From positions 1,242,501 to 1,306,500 of the forward strand of contig JARWKL010000008.1 in the NCBI GenBank assembly GCA_029961685.1: 64,000 nt of DNA, given 5' to 3'. Positions 11,996 through 26,148 of this stretch are shown piece by piece. The translations under genes and the position numbers were made by a program. Position 1 is the stretch's first letter, and each line of letters begins with the position of its first letter. Source of the DNA: Aristolochia californica. Lineage: Eukaryota > Streptophyta > Magnoliopsida > Piperales > Aristolochiaceae. The notes beneath the pieces were generated by a model. The model made no database searches and had not been told where the DNA came from. It saw only the letters and a program-made list of their open reading frames with translations.

Positions 11996-14395
11996 CGACT
12001 AAGAATTTTGATTGCCTAAAAAATCTAACATTAAACCAGACAATATCCAAACATCCCTTGTTTTTTTTTTTGTTTTGGGTTAGTTTCTAGGTTTGTCTGA
12101 CCACCTCAAAGGCATCAATTGAATTGAGATGAATTGTATTTTACGACCTCATTCCATTTCTTCTCTTCTTCTTTCATCTTCACTATCATTTCAACCAGAT
12201 TGTGCAATCTTTGTTTTCTTTGTAACCCCAACAATTGAAGATTGCTTATGTTAAAAGAAGACTACTGTCGGAGCGTTGAAAATTGAAAACTAATTGTTGC
12301 AAGGGAAGATGCTAAAGGGCATTTTTGTTATTTAGAAAAAGCTTAGCAAATCAAGGTAAATTTGTCTTACTCAACACAACGTCCTTCATTCTTTTCGTTA
12401 AGACAAGCTAATTACATGTCTTAATTTAAGGATTAAATTTAGCACTTAGATGGCCTTCAAGAAAAATTTACATTTCAATTCATAAGATTATGGATAGATT
12501 ACTATTCTTAGATTTTGTTTTCTAAAATAACTCAACACAACGTCCTTCTGTCTTTCTGTTAAGACAAGCTAATTACAAACCTTAATTTAAGGATTAAATT
12601 TAGCACTTAGATGACCTTAAAAAAAATTACATTTCAATTCATAAGATTATGGATAGATTACTATTCTTAGATTTTATTTTCAGAAATAATAATTTTTTTG
12701 AGTTTTTTCAAGTTTGTTTTTTGAAATAATTAGTCTTAATTTTTGAACAAAAAATTTTAAGGTTTAGGGTCTCTGAAATAAAGAAATAAATGATTAAGAA
12801 TCATTATTTAAGAAAACAAAATCAAGGAATGAAATATAAGATTATATTTGAAAATTACTTTTTATTTGATTAAATATAAGCAAAATTGTATTTTTTTATT
12901 TAGAAAAATTGGATCGATGAATTTTATTTTTTACCCTAAAAGGCTATGATAGAAATGGTCAAAACAATCTTTCCTACTATTACTCGAATCCAAAAATTAG
13001 ATTACCTTTTTCTGATAAACGTTGGAAGGGCATAGCTGCAAGGATCACCTAGATGTGGTTAAAGGGGAGAGAGAGCAAGAAAACCTTTTCTCATTCCTCG
13101 ATCAAAATTCACTCTTAAATCTAAATCCTCTAAGGTACGTCTTCATTTTGATATTATTCTTTTCACATTTTGATTCTCTCGTTGTGGAAATGCTAAGGTG
13201 TTTGGACATTGGATCCTAAGCAAGTTTTTTTTTTTTTTTTTTGCATTCTAGTGTCTATATATTTTCGATTTGTTGAGATCATGTGGTGGAAAATGCCTTG
13301 AATGATAGCTTTTGTTCATCAATGATGTTATGTTTTTTTTTGGTTTTAGAGGAATGAGTGGTCTTTTTTGTCGAAATCATCTTTTGAAGTGTTTTGATTT
13401 GAAAGTCAGCTTTAGCTTATGCAATTTGCTTTTACACCGAAGCCTTCTTCTTTAGCATTTTGATGTGTGTCGTTAATTTGAAGTGTCATGAGTTTATGTG
13501 GATCTATACATGGTGAGTCAACTTTAGATTATGCCCCACTATGTTTACATTTAGTAATCGATCTTGCTCCATTTTTAAGAAATGGGGAGGACATTGAGGG
13601 TTCTTTCATCTGATTGAGAATTGTGCATTGCTCTACTGATGATTATGATTGATGAAAGATAATTTCGTAGTATTCCTTGATAAAAATATAAATTAATTAT
13701 TTTATCTAAGTCAAAATTGCTAACCAAATATATTTATGAAATGTTCTCCATTCTTCGGCGTCCTTAGAGTTAGTGGGTCATGATGTTTTGGTACCATGTT
13801 TTCCTTATCATTGCCAACTCTTTTGTAGATTTGATTGTGTGTGATTTTTATATTTGATTAATTTTTCTGTCCCTCAAATCTATTCTGAGTCTTTTGATAC
13901 TTTTTAATGCTTTGCATCCGTTTATATTAACAATCCACTATTTGATGAAGAAATATTAGTTTCTTGGAAATGTGTATCCTAGGAAAAATATTTCTAGGTT
14001 TTCCTACAATATAAAATTCCAATTAGGGGCACTAATGAGGCAAAGTGTTGATTGAACTACTACAACTATAGTTTTTTGTTTTTTAACTTATGCAGACAAA
14101 AGAAGAATTTGGTGCTTTTCTATTCACTTCTCTAAAATCAATTAGATGAAATAATATAAATTTTATTTGAGATTCAACCATTCTAATGACAGTGGGACTC
14201 CTTCAGAACGATATGTTTAATGAAAATATATACAAAGATGAAATCATCATATATATATATATATATACAGAGAAAGAATCCATTAGAGAGTTTGATTTTT
14301 CTCTTTCTAGAACACGAAAGACATAACCATGGAAATAACTGGTTAAAGAGGCATCAACAACGTCCGAGAATTCTTTGATTGCCTAAAAAATAAAG
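11996..14395 (+). repeat. Actin leader tandem unit A
   Basis: First of three tandem copies of the actin promoter/leader region. It starts with GATTGCCTAAAAAATC, followed by a conserved AAACATCCCTTG...TTGTTTTGGG block (about 12047). Then come two ~160-bp sub-repeats (about 12370-12680), a degraded telo-box (about 12757), a leader exon (about 13030-13134, donor GTACGT intact) and the first ~790 bp of leader intron to about 13960. After that the sequence leaves the actin homology, and the linker block shared with unit B follows (TAGAACACGAAAGACA, about 14305). It carries no actin coding sequence. Confidence 0.75.
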
Positions 14396-16820
14396 CATGA
14401 AACCAGACAATATCTAAATGTCCCTTGTTTTTGTTTGTTTTGGGCCAGTTTTAAGGCTTGCTTGACCGCCTTAGAGGCTTGAATTGAATCGAGACGAATT
14501 GTATTTTACCATCTCGTTACAGTTCTTCTCTTCTTCTTTCATTTTCTCTATCATTTCAACTAGATTATGCAATCTTTCTTTTCTTTGCAAATCCAAAAAT
14601 TGAAGATTTCTTCCGTTAAAAGAAGACTAATGCTGGAGCATTGAAAACTAAAAATCGAGTATTTTACTTATTTAGAAAAAAGCTCAACAAATTATGGATA
14701 GATTACTATTCTTAGATTTTGTTTTATGGAATAACTCAACACAACTCCTTCCTTCTTTTTGTTAAGACAAGCTAATTACATGTCTTAATTTAAGGATTAA
14801 ATTTAGTACTTAGATGAACCTTCAAGAAAAATTTACATTTGAATTCCTAAGATTATGGATAGATTACTATTCTTAGATTTTTTTTTCTGGAATAACTCAA
14901 CACAACTCCTTCCTTCTTTCTATTAAGACAAGCTAATTACATGTCTTAATTTTAAGGATTAAATTTAACACTTAGATGACCTTCAAGAAAAATTTACATT
15001 TGAATTCATAAGATAATGGACAAATTACTATTCTTAGATTTTGTTTTCTTAAATAACTCAACACAACGTCCTTCCTTCTTTCTGTTAAGACAAGTTAATT
15101 ACATATCTTAATTTAAGGATTAAATTTAGCACTTAGATGGCCTTCAAGAAAAATTTATATTTCAATTCATAAGATTATGGATAGAGTACTATCCTTAGAT
15201 TTTTTTTATGAAACAATATTTTTTTTTTGTTTTTTCTATTTTGTTTTTGAAAATAATTATTTGTAATTTTTGAACAAAAATGTTTAAGGTTTAAGGTTTA
15301 GGGTTTAGGGTCTTTGTGTTAAAGAAATAAATGATTAACGTTATTTAAGAAAACAAAATCAAGGAATAAAATATAAGATTATATTTGAAAATTACCTTTA
15401 TTTTCTTGAATATAAGTAAAAATCTATTTTTTTATTTAGAAAAATTGGATGGATGAATTTTTCCTTTTACCCTAAAATGCTATGATAGAAGTGGTCAAAA
15501 TAGTCTTTCCAACTATTACTCGGATCCAAAAATTAGGTTGCCATTTTTTTTTTTTGTAAACAGTGAAGGGCATAGCTGCAAGGATCCCCTAGAGGTTGTT
15601 GAAGAGGAGACAGAGATTAGGAAAACCTTTCTCATTCCTCTTTCAAAATTCACTCTCAAATCTAAATCCTCTAAGGTTCGTCTTCATTTTGCTTTTATTC
15701 TTTTCACATTTCGATTCTTTCGTTGTGGAAATCCTGGGGTGTTTGGACATCGGATTTTGAGCATGCTTTTTTTTTTTTATTTGCATTCTAGTGTCCATAT
15801 ATTTTTGATTTGTTTAGAACATCTAGTGGAAAACGCTTGCAATGATGGTTTTTGTTCTTCAATGATATTATTTTGTTTTGGTTTTAGAGGGATGAGTGCA
15901 TCTTTTTTTTTTTTTTTGTCGAAATCATCTTTTGAACTGTTTTGATTTGAATACTTTTACGCCGAAGCTTTCTTCTTTAGCATTTTGACTTGTGTTGTTA
16001 ATCTTAACTTTCATGAGATTATGATCTATAGACGGTGAGTTGACTTTAGATTCTGCCCTGCTATGTTTATAATTACTAATTGATGTTTCAGTTTTAGGAA
16101 ACAAGGAGGACATTGAGGGTTCTTTCTTCTTATTGAGCACTACACATTGCTCTATTGATGTTTATGATTGATTAGAGACATTTTCGTAGTATTCCTTGAA
16201 AAAATTTAAATTAATTATTTTATCTAAGTCAAAATTGCTAACTTAATATATTTTTGAAATGTTCTCCATTCTTCATGTGTCCTTACAATTAGTGGGTCAT
16301 GATGTTTTGGTACCATGTTTTTTTTATCATTGCCAACTCTTTTGCAGATTCGTTTGTGTGATTTTTATATTTGGTTAATTTTTCTGTCCCTCAAATCTAT
16401 TGTGAGTCTTTTGATGCTTTTTTAATGCTTTTATGTAATGCTTTGTTAGCCGTTTCTGCGATATAAAATTTCAATTAGGGGCACTAATGAGGCTTATATG
16501 TTGATTGAACTATTACAACCATAGTTTTTGTTTTTTAACTTAAGCATATAGAAGAGGGATTTGGTGACTTTTCTATTCACTTCTCTAAAGTCAATTAGAT
16601 GAAATAATATAAATTTTATTTGAGATTCAACCATTCTAATGACAGTGGGACTCCTTCAGAATGATCTATTTAATGAAAATATATACAAAGATGAAATCAT
16701 CATATATAAAAAAAGAAAGAATCCATTCGAGAGTTGATTTCTCTCTTTCTAGAACACGAAAGACAAAACCATGGAGATAACTGGTTAAAGAGGCATCTAC
16801 ATTGCATAAGAATTCTTTGA
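14396..16820 (+). repeat. Actin leader tandem unit B
   Basis: Second tandem copy, about 2.4 kb from unit A. It holds three ~160-bp sub-repeats (about 14730-15200), a well-kept telo-box (15283-15309), a leader exon (about 15555-15675) with the weaker donor GTTCGT, and leader intron sequence to about 16440, then the same linker as in unit A (16465-16800). It has no actin coding sequence. It could act as promoter and leader for actin 2 by splicing to the acceptor at 18710, but that is inference. Confidence 0.75.
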
Positions 16821-18713
16821 TTACCTAAAAAATCAAGCATTAAACCAAACAATATCCAAACATCCATTGTTTCTATTTGTTTTGGGCTAGTTTCAAGGTT
16901 TGTTTGACCGCCTCAAAGGGAATCTAGATGAATTATATTTTACCATCTTATTCCATTTCTTCTCTTCTTCGTTCGCATTCTCTATCATTTCAACCAGCTT
17001 ATGCAATCATTCTTTTCTTTGCAAACCCAAAAATCGAAGATTTCTTCCATTTAAAAAAGACTATTGCACTGAAAATCGATTGTTGCAAGGGGAGATGCTA
17101 AAGGGTATTTTTGTTATTTAGAAAAAGCTCAACAAATAAGGTTGTGTTTGTCTTACTGAATACAATGTTCTTCCTTCTTTCTATTAAGACAATCTAATTA
17201 CATGTCTTAATTTAAGGATTAAATTTAGCACTTAAATGGCCTTGAAGAAACAATTACATTTCAATTCATAAGATCATGGATAGATTACTATTCTTAGATT
17301 TTGTTTTATGAAATAATTCAACACAACGTCCTTCCTTATTTATGTTAAGACAAGCTAATTACATGTCTTAATTTAAAGATTAAATTTAGCACTTAGATGG
17401 CCTTCAAGAAAAATTTACATTTCAATTCACAAGATTATGAATAGATTACTATTTTTAGATTTTTTTATTTTTAAAATAATAATTGTTTTGAGTTTTTCAA
17501 TTTTGTTTTATGAAATAATTATTCTTAATTTTCAAGCAAAAAAGTTAAGATTTAGAGTTTAGGGTCTCTGAGTTCAAGCAATAAGTGATTAAGAACCGTT
17601 ATTAAAGAAAACAAAATCAAGGAATGAAATATAAGATTATATTTGAAAATTAATTTTTATTTTATTAAATATAAATAAAACTGTATTTTTTATTTAGAAA
17701 AATTGGATGGATGAATTTTGTTTTTGACCCTAAAAGGCTACGATAGGAATGGTCAAAATAGTCTTTCCTACTATTACTCGAATCCAAAAATTAGACTACC
17801 TAGCATGTTTTTTTTTTTTTTTTTTTTTGTATTCGAGTGTCTATATGTTTTCGATTTGTTGAGATTGTTTGGTAGAAAATGCCTGCAATGATAGTTTCTA
17901 TTCGTCGATGATGTTATATTTTCTTTTGGTTTTAGAGGAACGAGTGTGTCTTTTTTGTCGAAATCATCTTTTGAAGTGTTATGATTTTAAAGTCGACTTT
18001 AGCTTGTGCAATTTGATTTTATGCCGAAGCCTTCTTCTTTAGCATTTTGACTTGTGTCGTTAATCTAAAGTTTCATGAGTTTATGTAGATTCTGCCCCAC
18101 TATGTTTACTTTTAATAATCGATCTTGCTCCAATTTTATGTAACGGGGAGGACATTGAGGGTTCTTTAATCTGATTGAGCACTGCGCATTGCTCTACTGA
18201 TGTTTATAATTGATGAGAGACATTTTCGTAATATTCCTTCATAAAATATAAATTAATTATTTTATCTAAGTCAAAATTGTTGACCAAATATATTTCTGAA
18301 ATGTTAACCATTCTTCATGTGTCATTACAGTTAATGGGTTAACATGTTTTGGTACCATTGCCAACTCTTTTGTAGATTCGATTGTGCTTGATTTTTATAT
18401 TTGATTAATTTTGCTGTCCCTCAAATCTACTGTGAGACTTTTGATGCTTTAATTTTTGTTATGGTCCTAAAAATGATATTTATGATCATTGAGCGTGGGA
18501 TGCATAATATTCCAGAAAATATGTGCAAAAGTTTTCACCAATGGAACCGATTTCTGGCTAATTTATTTGATATTATCTCATATATTATTCTTTTACTAAT
18601 TTGATCCATAGTGATTTTTTGGGGGTTGATATTCCCCGGATGGTGTTACTCCCTTGGTTGACCTGTGATCTCTGCTTGACATTTGTTCCTGCTTTTGGCA
18701 GTTTGTATAGAAG
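16821..18713 (+). promoter_or_regulatory. Actin leader unit C, the gene-proximal copy, leader exon missing
   Basis: Third copy, running straight into actin copy 2. It holds two ~160-bp sub-repeats (about 17150-17460) and a degraded telo-box (about 17548). After the shared TTTCCTACTATTACTCG block the sequence jumps from TTAGACTACC (about 17800) directly to AGCATG plus a T run. In units A and B about 220 bp lie between these points, including the whole leader exon and its donor. The leader intron then continues to the acceptor TTTGTATAG at 18710, three bases before the ATG. A further gap of about 90 bp lies near 18450 compared with copy 1. Confidence 0.75.
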
Positions 18714-20075
<1,362 letters not shown>

Positions 20076-21066
20076 AGTACTAGTGTCTTAAAAGCCGGAG
20101 AACAAGTGTTTTTTTTTTCTTTTTTTATTACATCCTGGAATGTTGCTGTTGCTTGCTTTTTTCCTTTTGGTCTCTCTCTCTCTCTCTTTTAACATTTTCG
20201 ATTGGAAAAATCTTCGAGAGCCAGACTGGCAGCTTATAAATACTGCTTTGGTGTTTGGTTTACTCTGCATTCACGTCTGTTCATAAAGATGTAAAGGAAA
20301 GCAACAAGAACCTACTTTCTGTTCTAAATTCTCTCATGTATCCAGCTTTCTTTGTTAGGTCAAAAGAATGCCTGAGTTGGAGTTGGGCTCTGGGAAGTTA
20401 AATTGACGGGGTCTTTCTTGAGGTTGGAAATTAAATTAGGAAATGTTCACCTTTCTTTTATTTTATTCATATTCTTTCCTTTTGTTCCTTACCCATCAGG
20501 CAGACAGTCCTAATCCAATCAATAGTTTTTAAAATTCCACATTTTTCTCTGCTTTAGAGTTGGCCTGCCAAGGCCCTCTATTCTCTATCTAATGGTAGCC
20601 AAACCAGGTCACTGCAGCTGTCTGCTTTTTAGCTGCTCTCTTGCCCTCTAATCAGGTCCATAGTTTCTAGTCATAGGGACAAGAAGGATTAGTAAAAAAA
20701 AATGACATCAACATTACCAAATATAACTAATGATTGTTTCTGTATGGATGGTGGATAACAATTGTATTTGTAGCTAACGCCAAAACCTAAGATAGGTCCT
20801 GGTAATGTATTGCAGAAATCTTGCATTACCAGCTCTCGCACTTTTCTTGCACCCCATTAAATCAACTAAGGCACTAACAAGTCACCCTATTAATACCGAT
20901 GCCACTAATTCATGTGGGAGAAGTCTTATCAATCAAAATCTTAACAAAACTATCAACAATTTATTTTTAAGAGCTCCATATGAACTTTTCTTAGTTTATT
21001 ATTTAATCAAAATCTCAACAAAACTCCTCACGCTTTTGCGAAAAACTTATTTGACCATCATTAGTC
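20076..21066 (+). other. Actin-2 3'UTR and downstream DNA
   Basis: The 3'UTR probably spans about 20076-20330 and includes a CT microsatellite (20171-20190) and the ACATCCTGGAATG patch shared with copy 1. Beyond that the sequence is AT-rich with no gene, up to the copia target site. Confidence 0.5.
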
Positions 21067-21071
21067 ATAAT

Positions 21072-21409
21072 TGTGAAGAATTAGACGTCATAATTCCAAA
21101 CTAAGGAAAATAATAATAATAATTACGGAAGAAAGAAAAAATAAGCATAAAAAACAACATGATTTATACAAGTTTGCCTCAAGGTGAGACTACAGTCTTC
21201 CGCCACTGGAGTAATCCACTATAAAGATGAAATAGTTTACAAGAGAAATTGCACACACTTATAAGTGTTTTCTCTAATCTTTCTTGGGCTACAATTCCAA
21301 CTCCTTCTCGGTGATGATATAACTCTGATAGCGGGACCCCTCAATTATAAAGAGAAAATTAGGGCAACCAATTCAACTTAGGGCGTTGATTAGACTCCAC
21401 AACTTAACA
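21072..21409 (-). repeat. Copia 3' LTR
   Basis: Partner of the LTR at 25326-25715, shorter because of one internal deletion. Several substitutions between the two show that the insertion is not recent. Confidence 0.9.
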
Positions 21410-21467
21410 ATCTCCTACTTGGAGACTAATCCATCATCAATATCTCCTTTGTAGCAGTAACAAGTTC

Positions 21468-22160
21468 TTAATCCTTAGAGAGAAATCCAACTAAAGTTGC
21501 ACACAACTTCAATTTCTCAATTGTAACAATATTTGTTAATATATTATCCGGATTTTGACTTCCTTGAATCTTCTCAAGTGTTAAGACTCCATCTTCTAGA
21601 GCCGATCTGATGAAGTGATAACACACCTGTATGTGCTTTGTTCTTTCATGATAAACGGGATTTTTTGCTAAATGAATAACACTTTGATTGTCATAGTACA
21701 ACACATTCTTCCCATGCTTGAGACCTAATTCTTCCCAGAAAGATTGCAACCATACCATCTCTTTGCTAGCTTCGGTCACAACAACATATTCTGCCTCAGT
21801 AGTAGAAAGAGCAACTATCTTTTGTAACTTCAAGACCCAACTAACTGTTGTATCACCCAATGTGTATACATATCTAGTGGTACTCTTCCTGCCATCAATG
21901 TCTCCAACCATATCAACATCTACATAACCCTGTAATCCCAAGTCTGACTTTCTAAAATATAAGGCTGAGTTTGCAGTACCTCTCAAATACCTGAGAATCC
22001 ACTTCATTGATTGTCAATGTTGTTTACCTGGATTACTCATATATCTGGTTACAACTCTCACTTCATGAATCATGTCTGGTCTAGTGCACACCATGTCACA
22101 CATGAGACTGCCAATAGAAAAAGTATAACGCACATTGGCCTCTTGCTCTGTAGAAGGTGA
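21468..22160 (-). pseudogene. Copia RNase H remnant
   Basis: The frame at 21468-22007 carries ILRYLRGTANSALYF, the YVDVDMVGDIDGRKSTTRY block and the STTEAEYV...KEMVWLQ block, diagnostic of copia RNase H. The catalytic first Asp position reads VDVD. Confidence 0.85.
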
Positions 22161-22760
22161 CTATTCCTTAGATAGCCTAAAGTGACCAGCCAAATGAGTA
22201 CTTACTGGTTTTGCATCATTCATGTTGAATATGCTCAACACCTTCTTCACATATTCTTCTTGTAACAGTTTCAAGACATCCCTAGTAATCCTCATCCCAA
22301 GGATTTGTTTTGCAACACCCAAATCCTTCATTGCAAACTTCATGGATAACTCTCTTTTCAACTTATTTATTTCCTGTTTGCAAGCACCTACTATCAACGT
22401 ATCATCAACATATAACAATAGAATGATGTAGGATTCATCAAACTTCTTTACATAACAACTATGATTCGCCTAACACCTCAAGAAACCATTACTACTCATA
22501 AAGGTGTCAAACTTCTTATACAATTGTCTTGGAGCCCGTCTAAGACCAAACAAGCTCTTTTGAAGTTTGCACACCATTTTCTCCTTTCCCTGTACTTTGA
22601 AACCCTGTGGCTGCATCATGTAAATTTCTTCTTCCAAATCATCATGAAGAAAAACTGTTTTTATATTCAACTACTCATAAGTGCGAGTCTTCATTTGCCA
22701 CTAGTCCAAGTACTGTTCTAATAGTAGTCAATTTTACTACTGGAGAGAAAATCTCAGTGT
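22161..22760 (-). pseudogene. Copia reverse transcriptase remnant
   Basis: It contains MNIKTVFLHDDLEEEIYMMQ followed by QPQGF (22600-22670) and the catalytic YVDD (MLYVDDTLIVG, 22386-22418), then the KDLGVAKQILGMRI block. Stops and a frameshift separate the pieces. Confidence 0.85.
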
Positions 22761-23299
22761 AGTCAATGCCTTCTTTTTGCTGAAAGTCTTTTACCACTAG
22801 TCTTGCCTTGTACTGCCTGCTGCCATCATGTTCGTCTTTTACTCGGTACACCTATTTATTCTGCAAGGCCTTCTTCCCTTTTGGTAGCTTGGTCAACTGC
22901 CATGTCTGATTGGATAACAGTGAATCCATCTCGTTCCTCATGGCCAACTCTCACTTGGTTGATTCATCAACTTGCACGACTTCCTCATAACTCTCTGGTT
23001 CACCTTTATCAATCAATAAAATATAATTCAGTGCAGGGGGAATACCTCTGTGGTGGTTTGCTAGTTCTGGTGATCTCCTGAGTTCAGTCATAGGATTGTC
23101 CTGATTTACTTCTGGTGGTATGTTTTCCTGGTCTTCCTGAGTGATATTCTCCATCTCAATAACAGGAAGATCTCTCAACTGAATCACTTTAGACTTCTTA
23201 GCTTCATCATTTGTGCTCTCAGACTCTGTTCTCAACCTATCTTTATACATGACACCTTCATTGAAGATCACGCCCTTGCTCCTGATAACCTTATGACTT

Positions 23300-23960
23300 T
23301 GGTCATCCTAGAAGCGATAACCAAACTCGGTAGCATCATAGCCAATAAAAAAACATATTTTAGATTTAGCACCAAGTTTACTTCTAACAACAGAATCGAT
23401 ATAAATATAAGAAACACAATAAAAAACTTTTGAAGAAATAAAGGTTTACCTCTTTGCTGCTCTAGACTTCTTCTGGTATTTTGTAATCCAATGGTGTTGA
23501 AGGACCTTTGTTGATCAAATAGGTAGATGTGCTAATAGCCTCAGAACAGAACATTTTTGGCAATCCGGCATGTAGTCTCATGCTCCTAGCACACTTATTC
23601 AAGGTCTTGTTCATCCTCTTTGCTACACCATTCTGTTGAGGTTTTCCAGGAATGGTCTTCTTTATCTTGATTCTATTATCACCACACTATCGCTTGAAAT
23701 CATCTTCAAATCTGTCTCATTTTCAACCATTGCCCTCCATCTCTTGAATGTATCACAGACATCAGATTTCTTTTTCAGGAAATAAACCAATGCCTTTCTG
23801 CTTGCATCATCAATAAATATCACATAGTAGTTAGAACCACCAAGGGAAGTTAAAGTTGAGAGCCCCCACACACCTGTGTGAACCAACTCCAATTTTGCTG
23901 TCTTTTGCTCCTTTCCAGCCTTAAAAAAGCTAAACCTTTTCTACTTGCCGAAAATACAAC
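23300..23960 (-). pseudogene. Copia integrase remnant
   Basis: The frame at 23662-23892 carries the integrase core start (HTGVWGLSTLTSLGGSNYYV then FIDDASRK), with the first catalytic Asp in D(V/T)WG drifted to TGVWG. Later parts at 23300-23660 are out of frame. Confidence 0.75.
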
Positions 23961-24489
23961 CTTCACATAAATTGTTATTTACAGTTTCAACCCTAACAAC
24001 TTCCCTTTGGAATGAAGCACTTTCATTCACTTCACACTCATGTGACTAAGCCTATAATGCCATAAATCAGAATCATTAACAGCATCAACAACTGCAACCA
24101 TGTCTCTACAATTAGAAGTGATGTACAAATTTCCAGTTTTAACTCCGTGTAACAACCATGACAACCTTAGTGACTTTCCAGGCAACACCATTAAAAGTCA
24201 CATTATGACCTTCATCATCGAACTGCCCTAGTGAGATCAGATTACACATCAGTTTTAGTACATGTTTCACCTTGTGAATTTTTTACATTGATCCATTTGA
24301 CATCTTCAAACAGACATTACCAATACCAACAATATCCAAAGGTTCTCCATCAATAAGATTCCCATGATTTTTAACAATATAATTTTCTATAATCTCACGA
24401 TGTGCGGTGGTGTGAAAAGAAGCTCCTTAATCTAACACCTAAGAGTCAATAGGGATATTAACCGACAAGAGTAAAATATCTTGTAGATC

Positions 24490-25160
24490 TTCAGTCACCG
24501 CATTTGCAGCATCACTTTTCCTTTCATCCTTTGGTGCTCTACAGTTATTCTTTATATAACCAGACTTGCCACAATTCTAGCATTACATATTCCTTCGGAA
24601 TTTGGATTTGCTTCTACCATTCCTTGACTTCCCTATACCGTTGCCCTTGTTGGAATTCCTATTGAAGTTCATGCCCCTAGCATCGACACTTGGGCAAAAT
24701 TAGATGTGGACGATTCTCCAATTCTTTCTACGAACTTCCTCAACAAGAATGATATCCCAAATATCATTAAAGATCAACTTCTCATTGCCTACAGAGTTGC
24801 TGACCGCAACCCTCATAGGCTCCCAATAATTTGGTAGAGGCACTAAAAGAATTAAAGCACGAACCTCATCATCAAATTTAATTTGAACGAAGGTCAATTG
24901 ATTGATAATTGTAGTAAAGTCATTCAAATGCGATACTATTGGTATATTTTCTATCATTTTTAAATTGAAGAGTTTTTTTCATGAGATATACGTTATTATT
25001 TGCGAAAAACTTCTCATATATGTCAGACAGAATCTTCATCATCCCCACTGTGATTTTCTCTGATACCATGTTGTGAGCAACGTTCTTCGACAATGTTAAC
25101 TGAACTACTCCCAACACCTGTTTATCAAGGAGATTCCACTCATGTCTTTCATACATTATG
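24490..25160 (-). pseudogene. Copia gag remnant
   Basis: Broken frames with gag-like content, for example LLDKQVLGVVQLTLSKNVAH near 25130 and the segment VSHLNDFTTIINQL near 24925. A CCHC zinc-knuckle relic lies near 24530-24585 (C-x-NCGKSGYIKNNC) with a stop codon inside it. Confidence 0.75.
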
Positions 25161-25325
25161 GTTTCATATCCAAAAGTGGTATGTGCAACATTTTACTGTA
25201 CAAATAATTTTTTATCTGCATCCTCCAGAACGCAAAATTTATACCATCGAACTTGTTGATTCTAAGTGCCAATCATTATCCGCCAACCATTGCTCTCGAT
25301 CACGAACCAAAATTCTGATACCACT

Positions 25326-25715
25326 TGTTAAGAATTAGACGCCCTAATTCCAAAGTAACGAGAGCAATAATAATAATCACAAAAAAAAAGAAAAAACAAG
25401 TATGAAAAATAACAAGATTTATATAAGTTCGCCTCAAAGTGAAACTACGTCCTATCTTCCGCCGCTGCAATAATTCACTATAAAGATGAAATTGTTGACA
25501 AGATAAATCTCACACTTTACATGTGTTTTTTCTAACATCTTTCGAGCTACAACTCCAACTCCTCGGTGATGATAAAACCCTAATAACAACACCTCTTAAT
25601 TATAAAGAAAAAATTAAGGCAACCACGATACAAGAATAAAATTTCCAAATTACCCTTAATGAAACAACAATTAATGACTCAACATAGGACGTTGATTAAA
25701 CTCCACAATTTAACA
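25326..25715 (-). repeat. Copia 5' LTR
   Basis: It starts and ends with TGTTAA...TTAACA. It matches 21072-21409 and, more distantly, the solo LTR at 38602-39100. Confidence 0.9.
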
Positions 25716-25720
25716 ATAAT

Positions 25721-26148
25721 GAAAGTTATTTGCGGAAGTTGTTGTACAACTCTATTCTTCCTGGTAGGCAGCAACACCCTCCAACCATGATGTCGGATCT
25801 GCTAACGTTCTTTTTGAGATACCCTTTTCTTTGTAAGGGTTTTGGAGAGAAGCAACGACAGTACTAAAGGTGAAGAATCTTAGAGCTCAATTCAGGTTTC
25901 CCTATCTAACTATAGTACAAACTGCCTGAATACAAAAAAATTACTATTTGAATGCACATTACATCCAAAAACTCCTACATTCAGTCCATAAATACATGTG
26001 GATGCATCTCTTCATAAGTCAACAGGTGTGAAATGTTACATTGGTAGGATCAGAGGTGACACTGCTAAATTTCCCACCTCGAAGGAGAAAATACAAAAAG
26101 AGAACCCTCAGATCCTAATAGAACTATTAATAAATAAATCAGAATATA
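25721..26148 (-). other. 3'UTR and flank of the callose synthase gene
   Basis: Lies between the stop codon at 26149-26151 and the copia target site. It has no open frame of note; the poly(A) site is not obvious. Confidence 0.5.

Larger units (their letters stand above)
21072..25715 (-). mobile_element. Ty1/copia retrotransposon, degenerate, both LTRs present
   Basis: Complete in outline and inactive. The 5' LTR is 25326-25715 (390 bp) and the 3' LTR 21072-21409 (338 bp, with an internal deletion of about 52 bp); both begin TGT and end CA. A perfect 5-bp target duplication, ATAAT, flanks it (21067-21071 and 25716-25720). The primer-binding site TGGTATCAGA lies at 25314-25323, two bases inside the 5' LTR, and fits initiator tRNA-Met. 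A purine-rich tract abuts the 3' LTR (about 21410-21423). On the minus strand the order is gag, zinc knuckle, integrase, reverse transcriptase, RNase H, which is the copia order. Frames are broken by many stops and shifts. It sits about 430 bp past the callose synthase stop codon. Confidence 0.93.

Noticed and set aside
12355..17465. CRISPR-like array
   Set aside because: The ~160-bp repeats are adjacent tandem copies with no spacers, in a plant nuclear region.
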